DNA of 63,137 nt, taken from the NCBI RefSeq assembly GCF_938039245.1, contig NZ_CALHVN010000031.1:1-63137 (forward strand), given 5' to 3'. The stretch is from an uncultured Campylobacter sp. Lineage in GTDB: Bacteria > Campylobacterota > Campylobacteria > Campylobacterales > Campylobacteraceae. This document shows, piece by piece, positions 56,923 through 63,137 of this stretch. A model generated the notes under the pieces. The model was given only the letters and a program-made list of their open reading frames with translations, ran no database searches and was not told the origin of the DNA. Every line of letters begins with the position of its first letter. Positions within the stretch are counted from its first letter, which is position 1. Both the position numbers and the translations under genes were made by a program.

Positions 56923-58323
56923 TTGATAGAAGAAATTTTTAGAGAATACGACATACGCGGGATTTTCGGACAAGATTTAAACGAAACTAGCGTCAAGGCG
57001 ATCGGGTTAAATTTGGGCCGAGAAATGCTACGCAGGGGCGCAAAAAACGTTAGCGTAGGGTATGATGCTAGGCTAAGCGCGGGCGAGATATTCGGTTGGC
57101 TGGTTAGCGGGCTAAATTTGGCCGGGATCAAGGTTTATGGTATCGGCTTGCTACCGACGCCGGTCGGGTATTTTAGCGTGTTTACGGATAAATTTGACGC
57201 AAACATAATGATAACCGGCTCTCATAATCCAAAAGAGTACAATGGCTTTAAAATCACGATTTTTAAGGATAGTTACTTCGGCGAGGATTTGCAAAAGTTA
57301 AAAATCGCCGTACTAGACGACATCGCTGCAAAAACGCAAATCCCGAACGATCTAAGAGCCGAGAAATTCGACATTGCGACGCCTTATAAAAATTTTCTTA
57401 TAGAGCAGTTTGCGCATTTAAAAGCCTTACCGCTTAAAATCGTCATCGACTGCGCGAACGGCGCGGTTGGTGCGGTTTTGCCAGAAATTTGCGAGGTGTT
57501 AAATTTGGACGCTAAAATTTTATACCACGAACCCGACGGTAACTTCCCAAATCATCACCCAGATCCTAGCGAGGAGAAAAATTTAAGCGACCTAAAGGCC
57601 GCGCTCAAGGGTGAATTTGATATAGGATTTGGTTTTGACGGCGACGGCGACCGCATCGCGGTTCTAACCAAAAAACGCAACATAAAAGGCGACGAACTAG
57701 CATATCTATATAGTCTTGCGATGAAAAATCCCAGGGTGCTCGGCGAGGTCAAATGCTCGCAAAATATGTACGACGAGATCGACGCGCACGGCGGCAAGAG
57801 CTTCATGGGCAAGACCGGTCACAGCAACATCAAAAAGGCGATGAAGGAGCTAAATATCGATATGGCGGCCGAGGTGAGCGGGCATATTTTCTTTAAGGAG
57901 CGATATTTTGGCTTTGACGACGCGACGTACGCGATGTTTCGCGCGCTAGAGCTCGTGGCAAAAGGCTTTAACCTAGACGGCGAGCTTGATAAACTGCCAA
58001 AGGTCTTTAGCACCGACGAGATAAAAATAAAAACGACCGATGCGCAAAAATTTAAGCTGGTTGCAAAGCTAAAAGAGGTTTTGGTAGAAATTTACGAGAA
58101 GGGCGACGCGCAAAATTTGCTAGCAGGCTTAGGTAAGATAGCCGAGATCATCGACATAGACGGCGTTAGAGTGAGATTTGAGGACGGCAGCTGGGCGCTA
58201 GTGCGAGCATCAAATACGACGCCGGTTATCGTTACGAGATTTGAGACCAAGGATCAAAATTTGCTTGTAAAATTACAAGAAACATTTTTAAATTTGGTCG
58301 AAAATTTAAAGCAAAAGGCGTAA
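56923..58323 (+). CDS. manB: Phosphomannomutase/phosphoglucomutase
   Basis: The 466-residue enzyme interconverts hexose 1- and 6-phosphates for sugar nucleotide supply. The phosphoserine is S100 in TGSHNPKEYNG; the metal loop is DGDGDR (239-244); EVSGHIFFKERYFGFDDATY is the sugar loop; and VRASNTTPVIVTRFE the phosphate loop. The start is TTG, after AAAAAGG. It is followed two bases later by manC. Confidence 0.92.
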   Translation: MIEEIFREYDIRGIFGQDLNETSVKAIGLNLGREMLRRGAKNVSVGYDARLSAGEIFGWLVSGLNLAGIKVYGIGLLPTPVGYFSVFTDKFDANIMITGSHNPKEYNGFKITIFKDSYFGEDLQKLKIAVLDDIAAKTQIPNDLRAEKFDIATPYKNFLIEQFAHLKALPLKIVIDCANGAVGAVLPEICEVLNLDAKILYHEPDGNFPNHHPDPSEEKNLSDLKAALKGEFDIGFGFDGDGDRIAVLTKKRNIKGDELAYLYSLAMKNPRVLGEVKCSQNMYDEIDAHGGKSFMGKTGHSNIKKAMKELNIDMAAEVSGHIFFKERYFGFDDATYAMFRALELVAKGFNLDGELDKLPKVFSTDEIKIKTTDAQKFKLVAKLKEVLVEIYEKGDAQNLLAGLGKIAEIIDIDGVRVRFEDGSWALVRASNTTPVIVTRFETKDQNLLVKLQETFLNLVENLKQKA

Positions 58324-58325
58324 AA

Positions 58326-59669
58326 ATGACAAACGTTATACTTTGCGGAGGTTCCGGTACGAGACTTTGGCCGCTATCTCGTACCCTGATGCCAAAGCAA
58401 TTTATCAGGCTTTTTAACGGCAAATCACTCTTTGACCTTACGCTTAGACGCAACATGCACGCGCAAAAAACGATCATCGTTTGCAACGAGGCGCACTATT
58501 TTTTGGCGCTTGATGAGTGCGGAAGTAAAAAAATAGATAAATTTATCCTCGAGCCTTTCGGTAAAAACACTGCCGCGGCGATTACTTTTGCCGCGCTTTG
58601 CTGCGATGAGGACGAGATTTTGCTCGTTACTCCGAGCGACCATCTAATCGAGAACGAAGCGGAGTATAAAAAAGCGCTTTTGATCGCGCAAAGCTACGCA
58701 AGTCAGGGCTTTTTAGCGACGTTTGGCATAAAGCCTTGCGAGCCAAATACCGGCTACGGCTACATCAAGGCCGATAAAAACGGCGACGTGGAGCGGTTTA
58801 TCGAAAAGCCCAATCTTGAAACCGCGACCAAATTTATAAAAGAGGGCGGATATTATTTTAATAGCGGTATGTTTTGCTTTAAGGCGGGCGTGTTTTTAAG
58901 CGAGATGAAAAAATACGCGCCAAGTATCGTAAAAGACGTTACGGCAGCGATAGAGGGCTCGGCAAACGAACCGAATTTGCTAAAAATAAGTCCGAATTTT
59001 ATGGATAAGATCGAGGACATCAGCATCGACTATGCGCTAATGCAAAAAAGCCTAAATATCAAAATGGTGCCACTCGATGCGGGCTGGAGCGATATGGGTA
59101 GCTTTGACGAGCTGAGTAAAAAGATAAAAAATATCGGCGAATCGCTTCAAATCGACTCAAGCGAAAATTTCATCCTAACTAAAAAACCGACCGCACTTGT
59201 AGATGTACAAAATTTGCTCGTAGTCGATACCAAAGACGCGCTTTTGATCGCTAAAAAAGGCAGTTCGCAAAAGGTAAAAGAGGTTTATAAGCACTTTTCA
59301 AATTCATTTCCTGAAATTTGCGAAGCGCACACGAGCGTGTATCGTCCGTGGGGCAGCTACGAGGTGCTAGGCGAGGGTAGCGGCTACAAGATGAAAAAGA
59401 TAGTGGTTAAACCCGGCAAAAGACTGAGTTTGCAAAAGCATTTTAAAAGAAACGAACACTGGGTCGTCGTCGAGGGCGAGGCGCTGGTGACGATAGATGA
59501 TAGCCAGACGCCGCTAAGGCAAAACGAGTCCATCTATATAAAAAAAGAGCAGATCCACCGCCTAGAAAATACCGCAAACACCGATCTCATCATCATCGAA
59601 GTACAAACGGGCGAGTATCTGGGCGAGGATGATATCGTACGCATCAGCGACGACTACGATAGAATGTAA
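58326..59669 (+). CDS. manC: Mannose-1-phosphate guanylyltransferase / mannose-6-phosphate isomerase
   Basis: The bifunctional 447-residue enzyme makes GDP-mannose. The nucleotidyl-transfer domain has CGGSGTRLWPLSRTLMPKQF (residues 5-24), VTPSDHLIENE and FIEKPNLETA. The C-terminal cupin shows VYRPWGSYEVLGEGSGYKMK, PGKRLSLQKHFKRNEHWVVV and the end IEVQTGEYLGEDDIVRISDD. Together with manB it feeds surface polysaccharide synthesis. Confidence 0.93.
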   Translation: MTNVILCGGSGTRLWPLSRTLMPKQFIRLFNGKSLFDLTLRRNMHAQKTIIVCNEAHYFLALDECGSKKIDKFILEPFGKNTAAAITFAALCCDEDEILLVTPSDHLIENEAEYKKALLIAQSYASQGFLATFGIKPCEPNTGYGYIKADKNGDVERFIEKPNLETATKFIKEGGYYFNSGMFCFKAGVFLSEMKKYAPSIVKDVTAAIEGSANEPNLLKISPNFMDKIEDISIDYALMQKSLNIKMVPLDAGWSDMGSFDELSKKIKNIGESLQIDSSENFILTKKPTALVDVQNLLVVDTKDALLIAKKGSSQKVKEVYKHFSNSFPEICEAHTSVYRPWGSYEVLGEGSGYKMKKIVVKPGKRLSLQKHFKRNEHWVVVEGEALVTIDDSQTPLRQNESIYIKKEQIHRLENTANTDLIIIEVQTGEYLGEDDIVRISDDYDRM

Positions 59670-60418
59670 ATTGCGCGGATTTTAAACCGACTAGATACGT
59701 AGACGCTTTTGCCTCGCGTAAATTTGCCGATATTTGGAACGATTTTGGCATTTTATCTTTATTTGTCGTTTTAAATTTGACGGCTGGCAAAGGATTTGGA
59801 AAAATATTTGTCGACACGGATTTTATGTAAAATTACTGTTTTTAAAGTAAATTTTAGGGGCTATCCGCCGATTTTTTGCGTCGGCGGGCGAGCCTTTATC
59901 TGCGGCTGCTAATAAAATTTCGCTCCAATTTGCGCTATACGGCAAACGCGACGCATCTGCGCGCTTAACCGCTTTGGGCGGCCTACGCTGGTGTCAATAT
60001 TTTAGATTGAGCTCGTTTAGAAGCTTTGTATTAGGGCAGGCTAAATCGCCGTTTGCTAGATTTTACGTAAAATTTGCCTTAGAACCGAGGCACATAAAAA
60101 TAAACTTTAATAGCCTATTGGACACATTTAAATAAGGCGCCATTGCCTTAAATTTAGGCCCGAGCATAAATGTCCGTAAAATTTAAAAGACTTAAAATAA
60201 CCGCCTAAAATGTGATTTTTATTTGGCTCCGGCAACTGCAAATCGGCGTCTAAGATGCGCCGCTGCTCAAGTAGCTTTTTGGCGTATTCACGGCTTGCGA
60301 CATATTAAGCCAAATAGCCCTAAATTTAGGCTAGGTAAAAAGCGCGTCTGTAAAAGCAAACAAAACCCGCAAACTCTTGAATCTGCGACAACTTAAAATT
60401 TGGTCTAATTTTGGAAAT
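59670..60418. other. Long intergenic region, possible decayed gene
   Basis: No intact gene fills these 749 bases. GC-rich and AT-rich patches alternate as in coding DNA of this genome, and a leftward open stretch at 60128-60304 reads like protein. The region is probably an eroded surface-polysaccharide gene. Confidence 0.45.
60128..60304 (-). pseudogene. Possible remnant of a degraded gene
   Basis: A leftward frame without a start codon reads YVASREYAKKLLEQRRILDA then DLQLPEPNKNHILGGYFKSF and ends LRQWRLI. The composition is protein-like, unlike the shadow frames around it, and stops interrupt the frame just upstream. The parent family is not recognised. Confidence 0.25.
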
Positions 60419-61369
60419 TTAAACTCGTTTTTTAAATCTTATTTTGTTTATTTTTCGTTCGATTAGATAGAAATTAATCAGTCCAAACGCAACCGAACCG
60501 CTCGTCACGAAGGCTAAATTTACGCCTCCCAGCCAAAACTCGCTTAGCCAAATAAAAAGAAAATGACTGATAAAAATCGCGTATGAAAGCGAGCCTGCGA
60601 TATCGTTAAATTTAAGCTTAAATTTAAATCTCTCATGCGCTAGTACGACAGCAGCTCCGACTAGATAGCCGGTCGCCGTCTCTACGCCAAAGGCGCTAAA
60701 TTCGTGCGAGTAAAAAAGATAGCCTGCCAGCGCAGCTACCGCCGCGTAAAAAACGGCGAGCTTGCCAAACTCTTTTTGATAGATCAAAAATCCCGTGTAA
60801 AACATAAAAAATACGCCGCAAACAAGCCTATATCCGTAGATATCGGCATTTATAAAGCCCAAATTTGCCGCTGCATAAACGCCTAGCGAACCGGTAGCTA
60901 GCGCGCAGCCCAGCCGTCTAAATTTGATCGCTAGCACGAGCAGGGCGTAGGCCTGAAGCTCGGCCCCTAGCGACCAAGCCGGCGGTATGATGAAATTTAG
61001 TCCCACGGGCGCGTCTATGACGGAAACATCAAGCCAAAAAAAGTAATTTAGAGGCGTGATAAGCGCATTTAGGAGCAAATTTTTTGCGCTAAAATTCGGC
61101 TGTAGATACGACGTCGCGCAAAAAAATAGCACCGTCAGCGCAAACGCAAAGAAAAACGCGGGATAAACGCGCAGAAATCTATCTTTTATAAAGTAGCTTA
61201 TTTGCGCGTTTTGCGGCGCGATTTTGATAAAAACCTTTGATGTGACGAGTCCTGCTAGGATATAAAAAATCACGACTGCAAAGACGCCGATATTTTTGCC
61301 AGCTAGCCCGACGCCTACGTGCGAGAGCAGTACGAAATACGCTAAAATAAGCCTAATATAACCAAACAT
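60419..61369 (-). CDS. Acyltransferase 3-family O-acetyltransferase
   Basis: The 316-residue inner-membrane protein has about ten helices. FGYIRLILAYFVLLSHVGVG holds the early conserved Arg and His, FIKDRFLRVYPAFFFAFALT the R-x10-type motif, and PPAWSLGAELQAYALL the W-S-L/E motif of the family. It likely acetylates a surface glycan. Confidence 0.85.
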   Translation of the reverse strand: MFGYIRLILAYFVLLSHVGVGLAGKNIGVFAVVIFYILAGLVTSKVFIKIAPQNAQISYFIKDRFLRVYPAFFFAFALTVLFFCATSYLQPNFSAKNLLLNALITPLNYFFWLDVSVIDAPVGLNFIIPPAWSLGAELQAYALLVLAIKFRRLGCALATGSLGVYAAANLGFINADIYGYRLVCGVFFMFYTGFLIYQKEFGKLAVFYAAVAALAGYLFYSHEFSAFGVETATGYLVGAAVVLAHERFKFKLKFNDIAGSLSYAIFISHFLFIWLSEFWLGGVNLAFVTSGSVAFGLINFYLIERKINKIRFKKRV

Positions 61370-61722
61370 TTTGTTCCTAATTTTTGCTTTTTACGGCATT
61401 TTTCTGCTGCGCCTAGCCGGATTTTGCGGCGCGATTTTTCTCAAATTTCGCCGCTTTCGTTTTTTTGGCTACGGCCATTGCAAACTGCTAAAAATGACGC
61501 TTTTGCCGAGCTTTATTGCGCAAAGGCGATCGTCGTCTTTTTAGCCGGCTAGTTACGTAAAATTTACCGCCCGTATCCGCATTTTTGCCGAGTATGCATA
61601 AAATTTAAACGCCGAGCCTGCGCTTTTGCGTTTATTTGGGTTTTGATTTTACCGTAAATTTAAGCGTTTTGGGCTTTTGTATCTGATTTAAATTTTGAAG
61701 CAAATTTAAAGTTGCGGCAAAT
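61370..61722. other. Intergenic, nothing recognised
   Basis: These 353 bases hold many AAATTT and CGCC words but no gene, clear promoter or hairpin that I can support. Confidence 0.5.
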
Positions 61723-61977
61723 TTAAAAATCTCCACCGTCGCCGAATTTAACGCCAACGCCTAAAATTTTACAAACGAGGTCTAAGATTTCTAAATTTAC
61801 CTCGCTCGCGTATTCGTCGATAACCTTAAAAACTTCTTGCCTCACGTCTAAAACGCCGTCCGCATGAGCCTTTGCGTAGGTCTCCTCGGCGATTTTAGCT
61901 AGCGTAAAAGTATCGATATCTCTTTGTCTCATCGCCGTTTTTAGCGTTTTTGAGAGCTTCCATTTTAGATTTTCCAT
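61723..61977 (-). CDS. Small hypothetical protein, 84 residues
   Basis: MENLKWKLSKTLKTAMRQRD and FKVIDEYASEVNLEILDLVC suggest a helical cytoplasmic protein with an HTH-like arrangement (TFTLAKIAEETYAKAHADGV). AAAGGAAAAAT precedes the ATG. It lies after radA on the same strand and may share its transcript. Confidence 0.55.
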   Translation of the reverse strand: MENLKWKLSKTLKTAMRQRDIDTFTLAKIAEETYAKAHADGVLDVRQEVFKVIDEYASEVNLEILDLVCKILGVGVKFGDGGDF

Positions 61978-62023
61978 ATTTTTCCTTTTGCGTTTTTGCG
62001 GCGCGGGTTTTTGCAGCCAAAAT

Positions 62024-63137
62024 TTACATCCACTCCAAAACCTGCGTGATGTCGCCTGCGACGAAGCATTTTAGCCCCTGCGCGTCAAGCGGCTTAGAGG
62101 GCACGATCGCGTTTTTAAATTTCTGCGTTTTGGCCTCTTTTAGGCGCTGATCGAGGTTAAATATCTCGCGAATCTCGCCGTTTAGGCTAAGCTCGCCCAT
62201 AAATACGCTCTCTTTGCTGATCGGACGGTTTTTAAAGCTGGAAATGATCGCCGCGACTACGGCTAGATCGGCCGCCGTTTCGCCGATCTTGACGCCGCCG
62301 CTCACGTTGATGAAAACATCGTAGTGGCCCAGCGGGATCTCTAGCTTGCGCTCAAGCAGCGCCAGTAGCATATCTAGGCGGTTTTTGTCAAAGCCCGTGG
62401 AGCTGCGCTTAGGATACGCGCTCTCGCACACGAGCGCCTGTATCTCGACGCTAAGCGCGCGCGAGCCCTCCATCGTGATAGTGATCGCCGAGCCGCTAGT
62501 AGCCTTGCCTCGCGTGAAAAATTTGCCCGCGACATCGTTGGCACTGATTAGCCCGTTTTCGCTCATCTCGAAAATCCCTACCTCGCTAGTCGAGCCGAAT
62601 CGGTTTTTAAAACCTCGCAGCATACGCAGCTCGCGGCTAGAGTCTCCCTCAAAATACAGCACCACGTCCACCATGTGCTCCAAGATACGCGGCCCTGCGA
62701 TCGAGCCGTCTTTGGTGATATGGCCGATGATAAAGACGCAGATATTTTCGTTTTTGGCTAGTCGCATGAGCTCGAAGGTGATCTCGCGCACCTGCGACAC
62801 CGAGCCCGGCGCGGAGGCGATTTTTTCGCTGTATAGCGTCTGAATCGAGTCGATGACGAGGATTTTATACTCGTTTTTGCGCACTTCGGCGAGGATGTTT
62901 TCGAGTAAAATTTCTGTGAGTAAAAACAGCCCGTCTTTAACCGCGTCAAGGCGCTGGGCTCGCATTTTGATCTGGCTCGCGCTCTCTTCGCCGCTGACGT
63001 ACAGCGTTTTTTTGCCCTGGGCTGCGAAATTTGATGCGATTTTTAGCAGCAAGGTACTTTTGCCGATGCCGGGGCTTCCGCCGATTAGCACCAGCGAGCC
63101 CTCTACGACGCCTCCGCTAAGGACTAGGTCTAGTTCG
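62024..63137 (-). CDS. radA: DNA repair protein RadA, 3' part
   Basis: The frame is open to the right edge, so the N-terminal zinc finger is outside the window. Visible are ELDLVLSGGVVEGSLVLIGG, the Walker A GGSPGIGKSTLLLKI, Walker B ILVIDSIQTLYS, the RadA-specific GFKNRFGSTSEVG, and the Lon-protease-like C-terminal domain (IPLGHYDVFINVSGGVKIGE, DLAVVAAIISSFKNRPISKE). RadA is a RecA-like helicase that extends recombination branches. Confidence 0.95.
   Translation of the reverse strand, partial: ELDLVLSGGVVEGSLVLIGGSPGIGKSTLLLKIASNFAAQGKKTLYVSGEESASQIKMRAQRLDAVKDGLFLLTEILLENILAEVRKNEYKILVIDSIQTLYSEKIASAPGSVSQVREITFELMRLAKNENICVFIIGHITKDGSIAGPRILEHMVDVVLYFEGDSSRELRMLRGFKNRFGSTSEVGIFEMSENGLISANDVAGKFFTRGKATSGSAITITMEGSRALSVEIQALVCESAYPKRSSTGFDKNRLDMLLALLERKLEIPLGHYDVFINVSGGVKIGETAADLAVVAAIISSFKNRPISKESVFMGELSLNGEIREIFNLDQRLKEAKTQKFKNAIVPSKPLDAQGLKCFVAGDITQVLEWM

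Noticed and set aside
1..63137. CRISPR array or insertion sequence
   Set aside because: No regularly spaced direct repeats with spacers and no IS-type transposase were seen. The only transposase is the phage MuA protein.

Overview
The window is a chromosomal segment of a mid-GC Campylobacter, most likely from the C. showae / C. rectus / C. curvus side of the genus. This is inferred from the abundant AAATTT-rich codon use together with about 45 percent GC stretches, and from genes typical of epsilonproteobacteria (glyS, a Pgp3-like M23 peptidase, a DUF1104 protein beside a two-component system, fliL-acpS, a RadA gene). It is cut at both edges: an endonuclease/exonuclease/phosphatase gene on the left and radA on the right are partial.

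Layout. 1-4346: host genes (EEP-family protein, a 42-residue membrane peptide, glyS, a broken zeta-toxin gene, a small membrane protein). About 4.48-38.7 kb: a complete-looking transposable (Mu-like) prophage. Its left end carries a LexA-like repressor reading leftward, then a rightward early operon: Ner-like regulator, MuA and MuB transposition proteins, Gam, an AAA ATPase, GemA/gp16 and a Mor-like activator. The head genes (G, F, portal, large and small terminase, gp36-like, capsid, decoration, protease, gp37-like) run leftward from 22.85 kb. The lysis genes (lysozyme, i- and o-spanin, possible holin) and a P2-like contractile tail (V, W, J, I, fibre, sheath, tube, E/E', tape measure, U, X, D) run rightward from 23.0 kb. 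A DNA adenine methylase, a small leftward gene and a second S24-type repressor close the right end. The phage is thus a Mu-type replication and head module joined to a P2-type tail, with the late region split into two divergent operons.

39.1-46.4 kb: a tight leftward gene block with a Fur-family regulator, an operator-like dyad, an HMA-fold protein, a ferritin-like protein, three small glycine-rich membrane proteins (one resembling the magnetosome protein MamC in layout), a P1B-type ATPase with an SCA motif, an alanine/sodium symporter, a small bis-His membrane protein and ModD. I read the core as a ferrosome (fez)-type iron-storage locus. 46.5-52.3 kb: a SYLF-domain lipoprotein-like protein, an M23 endopeptidase, a DUF1104 His-rich periplasmic protein with a response regulator and histidine kinase, and a TRIC-type channel. 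52.7-61.4 kb: surface polysaccharide genes (GtrII-like glucosyltransferase with GtrA and GtrB, manB, manC, an acyltransferase) interrupted by acpS, fliL and ybaK. 61.7 kb to the end: a small hypothetical protein and radA.

The most unusual signals are non-coding or small. A likely 100-nt structured RNA with its own promoter lies between the phage F and G genes. A 20-bp perfect inverted repeat brackets two inward-reading small genes just downstream of the phage early promoter and looks like an invertible switch. A palindromic element is inserted in frame in the portal gene and has a second copy 3.9 kb away. A TTTAAACG-type motif recurs in six phage intergenic gaps. A possible nuclease domain is fused to the Mu F head protein. 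All calls are from reading the sequence; no database search or folding program was run.
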